64,000 nucleotides of DNA from Microbacterium paraoxydans (GCF_900105335.1 NZ_LT629770.1:1178001-1242000), one strand, 5' to 3'; counted from the first letter of the stretch, positions 46,108 through 54,798 are shown. The notes: generated by a model not told the origin, from the letters alone. Numbers and translations are program-made.

Positions 46108-46839
46108 CTACGACACGTCCCTCCGCAGGAAGACGATCGCCCCTGCGCCGCCCGCGAGCAGGACCCATCCTGCCGCGAAGGGCACGGCCGCGGGCCCGAG
46201 GCGTCGATCCGCCGGGATGCCGATGACGGACACGTCGAACTGGAAGGCGCCGAGCAGGGCCGGGAGAGGCAGGTATGCGGCGCCTGCGCTCCAGAACAGC
46301 GCGACGAGCATCCCGAACCCCATCGTGAGCGCGGCGGCGAAGAGCGCCGCGAGATGCGCCTGCACGACGATGCCGACGCCCAGCCCCCACAGCGCCGCGG
46401 CCGCACCGAGGGCGATAGCCGACGCGACGGCCGACGCGTTCACGGGCACGCCGCCCATGGTGACGAGCAGCGCCGTGCGACCGCCGACCACCGCGGCGCC
46501 CGCGACGACCGCGCCGCCCAGCGCCGCGGCGGGCACCCGGGCGACGAGCAGCGCCCATCGGGACTCCAGCATCAGCCGCTGCGCGACGACGCCGTCCCGC
46601 CGGTCGATCGTGTAGCGGAAGGAGCCGTAGACGGCCGCGAGGATGCCGGCGTAGGTCGCGAGCACGGCGTCGAAGGGGGCGACGAGCTCCTCCCGGGCCG
46701 CCGACGGGGCCTCGGCGAGCTCCGCCGGGATGCTCATCGCCAGGGAGAGGGACAGCAGGAAGGCCGCCAGCGCGACCCCGAGGAGGACGACGTCCCCGGC
46801 CGCGCCCCGCGCCTGTGCCCGCAGCGCTCGACCGATCAC
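46108..46839 (-). CDS. daptide cluster ABC-2 type permease, second
   Basis: The 243-residue product has six predicted membrane helices in ABC-2 layout and RRDGVVAQRLMLESRW near residues 73-88, a pattern seen in peptide-exporter permeases. The GTG at 46,839 overlaps the previous stop (GTGA), which fixes the start. With the other permease and the ATPase it would form a half-and-half exporter for the mature peptide or provide self-immunity. Last gene of the operon. Confidence 0.8.
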   Translation of the reverse strand: MIGRALRAQARGAAGDVVLLGVALAAFLLSLSLAMSIPAELAEAPSAAREELVAPFDAVLATYAGILAAVYGSFRYTIDRRDGVVAQRLMLESRWALLVARVPAAALGGAVVAGAAVVGGRTALLVTMGGVPVNASAVASAIALGAAAALWGLGVGIVVQAHLAALFAAALTMGFGMLVALFWSAGAAYLPLPALLGAFQFDVSVIGIPADRRLGPAAVPFAAGWVLLAGGAGAIVFLRRDVS

Positions 46840-47564
46840 GCGACGCTCCGCCGTCCCCGGACGGCGGCGAGCGCGACGAGGCCGACCGCCCATGCCGTCC
46901 CGATGGCGAGGGCGGGCGCGAAGGCGAGCAGTCGGCCCTGGTACTCCGGCACGCTCAGCGCCGCGATGGCCATACCGGGAGAGAACCGCGCGATCTCGGG
47001 CGCGGTCCGCAGCATCGCGAACTCCAGCGCCATCGGGAAGACGAGGACGATGATCGCCGTCGCGTAGTAGTTCCGGGTGATCCAGCCGATCGCGCCGCCG
47101 ATGAGGGCACCGAGGACCACACCGCCCAGAGCCCCCACGACGATGCGCCCTGCCTCCGCCGTGAACACGAGGCTGAGCCCGTGCCGGGCGAGGAAGACGG
47201 AGATGCCGAGCGTCCACAGCAGGATGACGGCCACGGCCAGCGTGAGGGCGATGAAGACGCCCGCGACCAGCTTCCCCGGGAAGGCGCGGCGGAACCCGAC
47301 CGCCGTGAGCGTCCGGTCCATGGAGCCGTAGTAGTACTCCCGCGTCACCGGGTACGCGCCGACGAACGCCGCCGAGATGACCGACCACGCGAGCGGCTCC
47401 AGCAGCCGGGCCGTCGCCGTGCCCGCGTCGAGGCCGTCCACCGCGAGACGGGAGCCGTCGGAGAAGAGCACGAAGGCCGGCATGAGGACCGCGACGAGGT
47501 ACACGGCCAGGATCGACAACCCGCTCACCGCGCGCAGCAGTTCGCCGCGGATCACGCCGCTCAT
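46836..47564 (-). CDS. daptide cluster ABC-2 type permease, first
   Basis: The 242-residue product has six predicted membrane helices (first at about 15-35) and TREYYYGSMDRTLTAVG near residues 75-90, the ABC-2 coupling region of bacteriocin-type exporters. The ATG at 47,564 overlaps the ATPase stop (ATGA). It probably pairs with the second permease. Confidence 0.82.
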   Translation of the reverse strand: MSGVIRGELLRAVSGLSILAVYLVAVLMPAFVLFSDGSRLAVDGLDAGTATARLLEPLAWSVISAAFVGAYPVTREYYYGSMDRTLTAVGFRRAFPGKLVAGVFIALTLAVAVILLWTLGISVFLARHGLSLVFTAEAGRIVVGALGGVVLGALIGGAIGWITRNYYATAIIVLVFPMALEFAMLRTAPEIARFSPGMAIAALSVPEYQGRLLAFAPALAIGTAWAVGLVALAAVRGRRSVA

Positions 47565-48283
47565 GCGGGGGCTCCTTCGACGAGGTCGAAGTACCGGCTC
47601 TCGAGCGAGTCGGCCCCGCCCGTGACGAGGTCGTCCAGCCTCCCGGCGAAGAGCGCGCGCCGTTTGATGACGACCACCTCGTCCACGACCTGCTCGAGCT
47701 CGGAGAGCTGATGACTGGAGACGAGCACCGTGCCGCCGCGTTCGGCGAAGCCGCGGAGGAACCGGCGCAGCCACCGGATGCCGTCGGGGTCCAGACCGTT
47801 GGCAGGCTCGTCGAGGATGAGCGTCCGCGGCGCACCGATCAATGCCGCGGCCAGGCCCAGCCGCTGCGCCATGCCCGTCGAGTAGGTCTTCACACGACGG
47901 CGCGCATCGGCGGCGAGGCCCACCTCGTCCAGCACCTCGTCGACGCGGTCGCGGGGCATCCCGGCGGCGAGCCGGCAGATCTCCAGGTGGCGTCGCCCCG
48001 AGATGCCGGGCTCGAAGCCGAACCCGTCCATGTGGACGCCGACGTGCGCCGCCGGGTTGTCCAGCGTCCCGAACGGCGCCCCGTCGATGACGGCCTCGCC
48101 GCTGGTCGGCCGCACGAGTCCGACGATCGCCCGCAGCGTCGTCGACTTCCCCGCGCCGTTCGGGCCGAGAAGCCCGACGATCGCCCCGCGGGGCACCGCG
48201 AACGACAGGTCTTCGACGGCGGTGCGGCGTCCGAACCTCTTCGTGAGGCCACGTACCTCGATGGCGTGCTGATTCATGTTCAT
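47561..48283 (-). CDS. daptide cluster ABC transporter ATPase
   Basis: The 240-residue product has all ATPase motifs: Walker A GLLGPNGAGKSTTLRA (about 37-52), signature YSTGMAQRLGLA (about 136-147), Walker B TLILDEPANGLDPDG and the switch His in VSSHQLSELE. It belongs to the CcmA/bacitracin-exporter type. The ATG at 48,283 overlaps the protease stop (ATGA); an ATG six bases later is also possible. Confidence 0.92.
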   Translation of the reverse strand: MNMNQHAIEVRGLTKRFGRRTAVEDLSFAVPRGAIVGLLGPNGAGKSTTLRAIVGLVRPTSGEAVIDGAPFGTLDNPAAHVGVHMDGFGFEPGISGRRHLEICRLAAGMPRDRVDEVLDEVGLAADARRRVKTYSTGMAQRLGLAAALIGAPRTLILDEPANGLDPDGIRWLRRFLRGFAERGGTVLVSSHQLSELEQVVDEVVVIKRRALFAGRLDDLVTGGADSLESRYFDLVEGAPA

Positions 48284-49965
48284 CCTCTCTCCTCCTCGCT
48301 CGTGAGAGCTGCCAGCGGGGACGCGACCGTCGCCCAGAGCGCCTGCCAGAGCGGGGTCGTGCCGAGGTCGACGCGCGCCTGTCCGGCCGCCGGCAGGGCA
48401 CCCCGCTCCCCCGTCACCTCCACCTCCGCCACGGCCGTCGCCGGGACCGATGCCTCGGGCATCCTGACCGGGAAGAGCGCCTCGATCGGCACCTCGGTCT
48501 CCGTCGCAGGTCGGGTCCTGATCGTCCCCTCGCCGCGGTACTCGCTGGCGAGGATGCCCCGCGTCGACAGGACCACCGGAGCGCCGTCCGGGATGCGGGC
48601 GCCGGGATCCCGTCCGCCCTGCACCAGGACCACCCGGTCGTCGTCCACGGAGAACCCCAGCACCGCGGCCGTCGGGACCGGGACGAGGATGCCGGCGGCC
48701 ACGATTCCGGCCGCGAGCGCGGCGGTCACGCCGACGAGGCGGAACCGCGAGGCACCGGATCGCCACACCCGGAGCAGAGCGCGCACCAGGAGGACGACAC
48801 CCGCCGCGACCACGACGGCCTCCAGAGCGAGCACGAAGAGGCTCGCCGCCGGGCCACCTCCGTCGAACAGCTGCGCGGTCCGGACGACTGCGAACAGCAC
48901 CATGACGACCGGGGCCGCCAGGCAGCAGAGACCGAACGGCACGCTCCACCACCGCTCCAGCGCCCGCGGCTGCCGCGGCGCCCCGAACACGAGGCCGGCG
49001 AGGAAGCCCGCGCCGTCGCGGATCGACCTCCTCCGGAGATTCGGCTCGTCCAGGGCGCTCATCAGGGCGAGGTACCCGTCGAAGCGCACGAAGGGGATCA
49101 GGTTCACGAGCACGACGACCGTGCAGGAGATCGCGAGGAGCAGCAGTGTCTCGCGGGCCGCCGACGACGGCAGGGCGAGAGCGGCGAGCATGGCCACCGC
49201 CGCCACCGTGGCGTGGACGGCGGGGCCGGCCAGGGCGATCGCCACACGATGCCGGCGGTCGGGGAGCCGCCAGCCGTCCGTGACATCGACGAAGAAGGCG
49301 GGCGTGAGGTAAAGGAGCATGAACCCCGCGCGCCGCGGCCGGCCTCCCAGCCGGGTGAGGGTGAGCCCGTGCGCGGTCTCGTGGATCAGGGTCGCGAGGC
49401 CGAGCGCCACGACGACGAGGGCGAAGCCGGCGAGCGGCACAGGACGAGCGAGCACGGCACCCAGCTCGCCGAGGTGCAGGGCCGCGCCGACGATCCCGGC
49501 ACCGACCACCGCGGCGACGACCGCGAGGACCGCACGACGCGGTACGGGCACGACCACACGGTCGAGACGCGCGAAGAGCGCGGAAGCGCGGAGGGTCGCG
49601 AACTGCACGGTGAACGGCGGCCGATACGTGACACGGCCGGGCAGCCGGGACGCGCCCCCGTCCAGGAGCCCGTTGTCGCGGAAGCGCTCCATCAGTCGCA
49701 GCACGCTCTCGTCGGTCTCCCCCGGGGCGAAGCGCGTCTGCAACGCCGAGACAGGAGTCCGGCCGTCCATCGCCGTCAGCAGGTCGACCACCGCTCGGGA
49801 TAGTCGGGCGGTCGGCACGCCCTGGACGGTGGCGAGCCACCCGGACCCCTCCGCCGTCGGCTCGAACGCGACGCCGGCGGCGAGAGACGGGCACGAGTCC
49901 GCCGTGAGGGAGGCGCGGCCGTCCCCGCGGCGACGCCGATCGGGTCGAGGTCCTGCCGTCGTCAT
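48280..49965 (-). CDS. mpaP: daptide biosynthesis membrane metalloprotease
   Basis: The 561-residue product has about ten membrane helices and an M50-like core: LIHETAHG puts the zinc site HETAH at 195-199, and NLIPFVRFDG (288-297) supplies the third ligand, Asp. An N-terminal soluble segment (about 20-110) resembles a winged-helix or leader-binding module, and the C-terminal 120 residues form an outside domain. It probably cuts the leader from the modified precursor, during or before export. Coupled to the methyltransferase and ATPase genes. Confidence 0.87.
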   Translation of the reverse strand: MTTAGPRPDRRRRGDGRASLTADSCPSLAAGVAFEPTAEGSGWLATVQGVPTARLSRAVVDLLTAMDGRTPVSALQTRFAPGETDESVLRLMERFRDNGLLDGGASRLPGRVTYRPPFTVQFATLRASALFARLDRVVVPVPRRAVLAVVAAVVGAGIVGAALHLGELGAVLARPVPLAGFALVVVALGLATLIHETAHGLTLTRLGGRPRRAGFMLLYLTPAFFVDVTDGWRLPDRRHRVAIALAGPAVHATVAAVAMLAALALPSSAARETLLLLAISCTVVVLVNLIPFVRFDGYLALMSALDEPNLRRRSIRDGAGFLAGLVFGAPRQPRALERWWSVPFGLCCLAAPVVMVLFAVVRTAQLFDGGGPAASLFVLALEAVVVAAGVVLLVRALLRVWRSGASRFRLVGVTAALAAGIVAAGILVPVPTAAVLGFSVDDDRVVLVQGGRDPGARIPDGAPVVLSTRGILASEYRGEGTIRTRPATETEVPIEALFPVRMPEASVPATAVAEVEVTGERGALPAAGQARVDLGTTPLWQALWATVASPLAALTSEEERG

Positions 49966-50774
49966 CGCCGGCCCCTTCCATCCCCGGCGCGGGAGGTCGT
50001 GAGGAGCAGGATCTCCACGCCCGCGGGCGTCCGCACGGGAGACCTCTCCGGCGCCGTGAACCCCGCGGCGACGAGCTCACCCGCGAGGACCTCGGGGGTC
50101 AGCACGTGCAGGCGACTCGTGAGGACCGGCACCTCCGCACGCGGGGCGATGTCCGCGAGGCGGACCCAGTTGACCAGCCGTGCGGCGCCGTCGTCCTCGA
50201 TCTGCTGTGCGAAGAGGTAGGGCTCGTCTCCGGCGCTGCCGGGGACCGTGATCTCGCGGTCGGTCGGGATTGCGAGAGTGTCCGCCGACACCCCGTCCGC
50301 GATGGTGAGGGCGAAGACGCCGGCGGAGGCCAGATGACGTCGAACGCCCGCGTAGAGACGCGCCCGGTCTTCGCGATCGAGCAGCGTGATGGAGGTCGCC
50401 CCGAGGACGACGAGGCCGAAGTGCCCGCCGAGCGCGAGGTCGCGCATGTCCGCCACGACGCACTCGACGGTCGCTCCGTGCGGCACGGCGCCGCGGAGGC
50501 GGGCGAGCATGTCCGCGGAGAGATCGACCGCCGTGACGCGGTGCCCGGAGCGTGCGAGCGGGATCGTCAGCCGTCCGCTGCCCGCGGCGAGGTCCAGGAC
50601 GGGTCCGGGGGCCGTGTGCGCGAGCCCCAGGACCTCGCGGATCTCCGCCCGGTCCGGGCCGACGAGCCGGTCGTAGAAGTCGGTGCCGGCTCCGGCGTAC
50701 AGGTCCTGTGCCCTGGCGGTCGCGCCGACGAGGTCGAGCCGTGCCGCCACGGTCTCGGTGATCAGGGACGTCAT
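49962..50774 (-). CDS. mpaM: daptide biosynthesis SAM methyltransferase
   Basis: The 270-residue product is a class I methyltransferase with the SAM motif VLDLAAGSGRLT (59-70), then VTAVDLSADML and a later VVLGATSITLLD. In daptides the enzyme N,N-dimethylates the new C-terminal amine. The ATG at 50,774 gives MTSLITETV; its GGAGAGG sits some 11-16 bases upstream. A strong hairpin separates it from the precursor genes. Confidence 0.87.
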   Translation of the reverse strand: MTSLITETVAARLDLVGATARAQDLYAGAGTDFYDRLVGPDRAEIREVLGLAHTAPGPVLDLAAGSGRLTIPLARSGHRVTAVDLSADMLARLRGAVPHGATVECVVADMRDLALGGHFGLVVLGATSITLLDREDRARLYAGVRRHLASAGVFALTIADGVSADTLAIPTDREITVPGSAGDEPYLFAQQIEDDGAARLVNWVRLADIAPRAEVPVLTSRLHVLTPEVLAGELVAAGFTAPERSPVRTPAGVEILLLTTSRAGDGRGRR

Positions 50775-50808
50775 CCGTGCATCGCCTCTCCTCGGCTGGA
50801 TGGTCGGG

Positions 50809-50838
50809 GGGTGCGGGCGGACGATCCCGCCCGCACCC
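50809..50838. promoter_or_regulatory. intercistronic hairpin between precursor genes and mpaM
   Basis: GGGTGCGGGCGG (50,809-50,820) pairs perfectly with CCGCCCGCACCC (50,827-50,838) over a 6-nt loop. It begins 5 bp after the last precursor stop. There is no T run on the minus strand, so it is more likely a partial terminator or an mRNA 3'-end stabiliser that keeps precursor mRNA in excess. Confidence 0.6.
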
Positions 50839-50842
50839 GCTG

Positions 50843-50962
50843 TCAGGTCGCGATGGCGGCGGCTCCGCCGATGATCGCGATGATGTAGCTCGCGTGCTCC
50901 CACCACTCGAGCGGGGTGTCGATCTGTTCGAGTTCCAGGAACTCCAGCGACGTGGACTGCAC
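50843..50962 (-). CDS. mpaA: daptide precursor peptide A3 (39 aa)
   Basis: The 39-residue peptide has a leader with LEFLELEQIDTP (residues 6-17), matching the other two precursors, and a hydrophobic core SYIIAIIGGAAAIAT ending in the Thr that daptide enzymes convert. The GTG start at 50,962 has AGGAGG six bases upstream. Too short for most gene callers. Confidence 0.85.
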   Translation of the reverse strand: MQSTSLEFLELEQIDTPLEWWEHASYIIAIIGGAAAIAT

Positions 50963-50972
50963 AGTGCACCTC

Positions 50973-51098
50973 CTAGGTCAGAGCGAGAATTCCGATGATC
51001 ACGCCCACAGCGAAGCCGCGGATGTAGTCATCGGCATCGCCCGGCGCGTCCATGGCCTCGAGTTCGGTGAACTCGAGCGCCGGCAGTGCTGCGTTCAT
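50973..51098 (-). CDS. mpaA: daptide precursor peptide A2 (41 aa)
   Basis: The 41-residue peptide has the leader block LEFTELEAMDAP (residues 8-19) and a core YIRGFAVGVIIGILALT with C-terminal Thr. The ATG at 51,098 has AAGGAGG seven bases upstream. Core sequence differs clearly from A1 and A3, so three distinct daptides are expected. Confidence 0.85.
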   Translation of the reverse strand: MNAALPALEFTELEAMDAPGDADDYIRGFAVGVIIGILALT

Positions 51099-51141
51099 GC
51101 GTCCCTCCTTCCTTTCTCCGATCGGGTGCTGCCGGACGGCA

Positions 51142-51276
51142 TCACGTGGCGGCTGCCGCACCGATCCCGATGAGGACCAGCGCGCCGATCACGCCCTGGT
51201 AGAAGCTGTCCCAACTGGGGGCCTCCATCGGGTCGAGCTCCTGGAACCGGATGCTCATCTCCGTGCTTTCGTTCAT
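51142..51276 (-). CDS. mpaA: daptide precursor peptide A1 (44 aa)
   Basis: The 44-residue peptide has the leader block IRFQELDPMEAP (residues 9-20) and a helical hydrophobic core FYQGVIGALVLIGIGAAAAT ending in Thr. The ATG at 51,276 follows the dehydrogenase stop by 5 bp, and the AGGAGG in the last codons of that gene is its ribosome-binding site. The helical, membrane-like core fits membrane-active peptides. Confidence 0.87.
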   Translation of the reverse strand: MNESTEMSIRFQELDPMEAPSWDSFYQGVIGALVLIGIGAAAAT

Positions 51277-51281
51277 TCCCG

Positions 51282-52454
51282 TCACCTCCTCTCCGCCACT
51301 CGGGGCCGGCGATCGCCGACCGGGGACGGGCTCCACCGGGAGTCGTGGAGCACAGCGCGGACGTCCGCGGCGCGGATTCCGCGCAGCATGGGGCGGTGAT
51401 CACCCCACGCCCTCTCCACGGCGTCGGCGATCCGATCGATCTCCCGTGCGCTCGGGCGCGGCGGTGACGGGAGGCCGCCCTGATCGACGACGACGGCGAT
51501 GCCGGCGGCCGGATCGCGAGGCAGTGCTGTCCCCGCCGCGACGCCGGCCCAGAAGGCGTCGAGGCTGGCGCGGTCGCCCCAGCGTGGATCGCCCGCACCG
51601 ATCCGCTGCCAGACGGCGGCGATGACCGCCGCCGTGGCCGTCATCTTGCGGACGCCGAGATGGAAGGCGACCTCGTTCGCGAGGTACCAGTGCCGGGCGC
51701 TGTACGGATCGGGGCCGCGAAGGGCGGCCGTGCGCTGGGTCGCGGCGCTGAGCCGTGCGAGGCGCAGGCGTCCCGTCGTCGACATCACGTCCCGCGCGGC
51801 CGCCTCGAGCAACGCCCGACCGAGGATCCGCGCGTCGCGGTCGGCCCGCGCCGTCCGTGGACTCGTCGAGGCGCCGGCCACCCGGAGGAACGCCTCCAGC
51901 GCTCCCTCTCGCACGGCAGCAGGGGTGAGCGTGGCGAGCTGGTCGGGATCGAGGACGGCGTGGCGCGGACGCAGCGGGCGACCGACGAGGAGCCGGGCTC
52001 CGCAGCGGTTCCGGAGGATGGCGACACTGTTCGTCTCCGACGACGTGCCGAGCGTCGTCGGCATCGCGACGATGTCGACCGGCGGAGGCGCGTCGGGCAG
52101 GATCGTGAGTGCCGAGGTCGCCGCGTGCCGCAGGGCGAAGTCCAGGAGGCGTCCGGGGCTGAGCGCGAGGGCCGCGATCTTGCTCGCATCGAGGACGCTT
52201 CCGCCGCCGACGGCCACGATGACCTCGGGCGGTCGCCGCACGAGCTCCTCGGCGATCAGGAGGATCCCCAGCTCATCCACCGCGGCAGCGTCCACCGTCA
52301 TGGTCCGGCCCGACTGCGGGGTGGGGAGAGGGTGCGCGACGGCCGCGTCGGCGAGCACCAGCGTGTCGCGTCCCGCTGTCAGACCCACCATCCTCTCTCG
52401 TGCGCGCGACCCGTGCCACAGCGTGGGGACGCGTGCGGTGAACGGCACGGTCAT
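51282..52454 (-). CDS. mpaB: daptide oxidative decarboxylase (iron-ADH-type)
   Basis: The 390-residue product has the iron-containing alcohol-dehydrogenase fold: VIVAVGGGSVLDASK (about 91-105) binds NAD(P), and MPTTLGTSSETNS follows. In daptides this enzyme oxidises the C-terminal Thr, which loses CO2 to leave a ketone. Where typical family members have Asp-Ala-x-x-His ligands, this reads REGALEAFLR, and the later metal region is FHLGVRKMTA, so the metal site seems altered. The ATG at 52,454 overlaps the aminotransferase stop. Confidence 0.82.
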   Translation of the reverse strand: MTVPFTARVPTLWHGSRARERMVGLTAGRDTLVLADAAVAHPLPTPQSGRTMTVDAAAVDELGILLIAEELVRRPPEVIVAVGGGSVLDASKIAALALSPGRLLDFALRHAATSALTILPDAPPPVDIVAMPTTLGTSSETNSVAILRNRCGARLLVGRPLRPRHAVLDPDQLATLTPAAVREGALEAFLRVAGASTSPRTARADRDARILGRALLEAAARDVMSTTGRLRLARLSAATQRTAALRGPDPYSARHWYLANEVAFHLGVRKMTATAAVIAAVWQRIGAGDPRWGDRASLDAFWAGVAAGTALPRDPAAGIAVVVDQGGLPSPPRPSAREIDRIADAVERAWGDHRPMLRGIRAADVRAVLHDSRWSPSPVGDRRPRVAERR

Positions 52455-53710
52455 GCCACCGCCTCCCGCGCCCGAGCCAGGCCGCCTCGCACGGCCCGGT
52501 CGGTCTCGGCCACCTCCGCCGGGGTGAAGCCGTAGCCGGGGATGAGCTGGAAGGAGCTCGGACCGGGGTGCACCACGACACCGCTGTCGGCGATGGCGGA
52601 CACCACCTCCAGGACGTCGGTCCCGGAGAGCGCAGACCCGTCCGGGCGGCGGAGCCCCACCCCGACGAAGCAGCCGCTGCCGCTGACGTCGGTGACGATC
52701 CCGTCCTCCTGCCAGGTCCTCGCGAGGCGATGCAGCGTCGACGCCAGGGCCTGCGTGGTGGCCTCGACGTCGATACGGCGGAGCTCGTCGATCACGGCGA
52801 GGACCGCGGCTGCGCAGGCAGGCGTGCCCGCCTGCGTCTCCCCGTGCACGAACGTCCATCCGCCGCGGGCGAACGCCGTCGCGATGCGGTCTCCGACGAG
52901 GAGCGCCGCCGCTCCCATCGCCCCGTTCGTCAACGCCTTCGACACGAGGAGGACGTCCGGGGCGGCTGCCCAGCCCTCGGTGGCGAACATCGCGCCGGTG
53001 CGCCCGAAACCGGTCGCCACCTCGTCTGCCACCAGCAGGAACCCGTGCCGCTCCCTCAGCTCCAGGAGACGACGGACGAAGGCGGCGGACAAGGCATGGG
53101 CGCCGCTGCCGAGGACGGGCTCCACCACGACGGAGGCGACGCGGGAGCCTTCACGCTCCAGCAGCGCTTCGAGCTCCGCCCCCTCGTCAGTGTGCGACAC
53201 GTGCCGCACCGTGCGCCTGTCGACGCCGTAGACCGACTGCAGCAGGTCGTCGCCGCTCAGCACATGACTGCCGTACATCGTGCCGTGATAGCTGCCGCGC
53301 AGGCCGACGACGAGCGACCGCGAGCCCGCGCCCTGCTGCGCCCAGTACTGCCGGGCGAGCTTCATGGCGGCGTCGTTGGCCGCCCCGCCGGAGGTGGAGA
53401 AGATCACCCGCCGGTAGCGGTCGGAGCCCGCGAGGGCGATGAGGGCGTCGGCGGCGTCTTCGGCGTACCGGTGCGGGGCGCGGAACAGCGAGAGGTACGA
53501 CGCGTCGCGGGTCGCCCTGCTCACGGCCTCGGTCACCGCGGGATTGCCGAAGCCGAGGGGCACGTTCCACAGGCCGCTGGTCGCGCAGAGGCGGTCGGAG
53601 CCGTCGGCGTAGAAGAGGCGATGACCGGCGGCCCCGATCGCCACCCGATCCGGAGGGAACGCGGTGTCGGCGGGGAGCATCGACGTCCACAGCGCGTGCG
53701 GCACGCTCAT
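52451..53710 (-). CDS. mpaD: daptide biosynthesis class III aminotransferase
   Basis: The 419-residue PLP enzyme has FSTSGGAANDAAMKLAR (about 104-120), the PLP-ring Asp in LVADEVATGFGR (D229) and the Schiff-base Lys in LLVSKALTNGA (K258). In daptides it aminates the ketone made by the dehydrogenase. The ATG at 53,710 overlaps the stop of gene C (ATGA). Confidence 0.9.
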   Translation of the reverse strand: MSVPHALWTSMLPADTAFPPDRVAIGAAGHRLFYADGSDRLCATSGLWNVPLGFGNPAVTEAVSRATRDASYLSLFRAPHRYAEDAADALIALAGSDRYRRVIFSTSGGAANDAAMKLARQYWAQQGAGSRSLVVGLRGSYHGTMYGSHVLSGDDLLQSVYGVDRRTVRHVSHTDEGAELEALLEREGSRVASVVVEPVLGSGAHALSAAFVRRLLELRERHGFLLVADEVATGFGRTGAMFATEGWAAAPDVLLVSKALTNGAMGAAALLVGDRIATAFARGGWTFVHGETQAGTPACAAAVLAVIDELRRIDVEATTQALASTLHRLARTWQEDGIVTDVSGSGCFVGVGLRRPDGSALSGTDVLEVVSAIADSGVVVHPGPSSFQLIPGYGFTPAEVAETDRAVRGGLARAREAVA

Positions 53711-54774
53711 CTCGCACCGTCCCCCGAGGCGTCCTCGGTCCGCGCACCGAGGTGGACGCCGAGCGCGGCGAGCGCCTCCAGGCACAGGTGCCGTGCGTGG
53801 GCATCGGGCACTCCGCAAGCGCGCGCCACGCGCGCCGCCGCCCGCCCGCGTGTGCTCGAGGTCTGGATCGCGTCGACCACCGCGGCGGTCAGCGGCGACA
53901 GGAGATGCCGACGGAGCGTCCGGACGTCGGCGAGCAGGAACCCCTCGGCGGTGTCGAGCAGGAACGGGTCGTCGGCCAGGGCCTCCGCCTCCGCGAGGTC
54001 GTCATCGAGGAGCGCCCACCCGTAGCCCGCGATCCGGGCGGTGCCGTTCGGCAGGCGGAGCATCTTCCGGAGATCGGCGGCGTCCAGGTATCGACGGAGC
54101 CACGGCCGGGTGTCGAGTTCGGCGACGAGGTCGGCCGAGCCGGGCACGCCGCCCAGCATCGACGCCCGCGGGAGAGCCCATCCGAGGGCGTCGGGGAGGT
54201 CGTCCACGTGGCCGATCGCCTCCCCCTGCAGCCCGAGATGCACACCGCCGTCCCCGTCGATGCGGACGGCGCGCGGAGTCTCCACCTCCTGCGGCCGCGC
54301 GAGAGCGGAGCGGTCCGCCAGCAGCACCCGCGGGTCGAGCATCGCGGCGGCGAAGACTCCGGTGCCGCGAGCGAGGTCGGCGTCGTCGAGGAAGGCACGC
54401 CAGCTCGCCTCGTCGAAGAAGCGCATGGCCGTCGGTCCGACGATCTGGACGAAGGAGGCCGCGATGTAGTCCTGGAGCTCGACGCCGCGCTCCCCCAGGA
54501 ACAGCTCGTCACCGAGGTCGGCGAGCCGTCCTCCGTAGCCGACGACCCGCGCCGCCCCCGGCCGAGGCGCCGATCCTGCGGGCTCGAGGATCACGTCCTC
54601 GGGGTCGGCCGCAGCCGCGAGGGCCTCAGCCCCGGTCTCCGCCTCGCGCAGGAACACGCGACCGCGTGCCGCATGCCCGCCGGTGACCCACGCCCGCAGG
54701 ACGTGCGGCCCGAGGAGCGGATCTTCGCCCGTCGACCCGTCGTCCTGCCGTGCCGTCGTCGCACTCGTCCCCAT
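53707..54774 (-). CDS. mpaC: daptide biosynthesis recognition protein
   Basis: The 355-residue product is soluble and acidic, with no catalytic motif I can name. Its length and place as the first gene, before aminotransferase and dehydrogenase genes, match the daptide protein that binds the leader through an RRE-type domain and helps the dehydrogenase. The C-terminal third (LLSPLTAAVVDAIQTSSTRG on) could be a winged helix. The ATG at 54,774 is the first good start; the promoter region lies just upstream. Assignment rests mainly on context. Confidence 0.75.
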   Translation of the reverse strand: MGTSATTARQDDGSTGEDPLLGPHVLRAWVTGGHAARGRVFLREAETGAEALAAAADPEDVILEPAGSAPRPGAARVVGYGGRLADLGDELFLGERGVELQDYIAASFVQIVGPTAMRFFDEASWRAFLDDADLARGTGVFAAAMLDPRVLLADRSALARPQEVETPRAVRIDGDGGVHLGLQGEAIGHVDDLPDALGWALPRASMLGGVPGSADLVAELDTRPWLRRYLDAADLRKMLRLPNGTARIAGYGWALLDDDLAEAEALADDPFLLDTAEGFLLADVRTLRRHLLSPLTAAVVDAIQTSSTRGRAAARVARACGVPDAHARHLCLEALAALGVHLGARTEDASGDGAR

Positions 54775-54798
54775 GATCCCCCCAGAGAATCGGATCCG

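Larger units (their letters stand above)
46108..54774 (-). other. daptide-type RiPP biosynthetic gene cluster
   Basis: Eleven genes in one direction, joined by seven ATGA/GTGA overlaps and short gaps, run C-D-B-A1-A2-A3-M-P-T1-T2-T3. The set (recognition protein, class III aminotransferase, iron-ADH-type dehydrogenase, Thr-ending short precursors, SAM methyltransferase, HExxH membrane protease, ABC exporter) is that of daptides, described from Microbacterium, in which the C-terminal Thr is oxidatively decarboxylated, aminated and N,N-dimethylated, giving a peptide with two amino termini. Assignment rests on gene content and the precursor ends; chemistry here is inferred. Confidence 0.9.
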
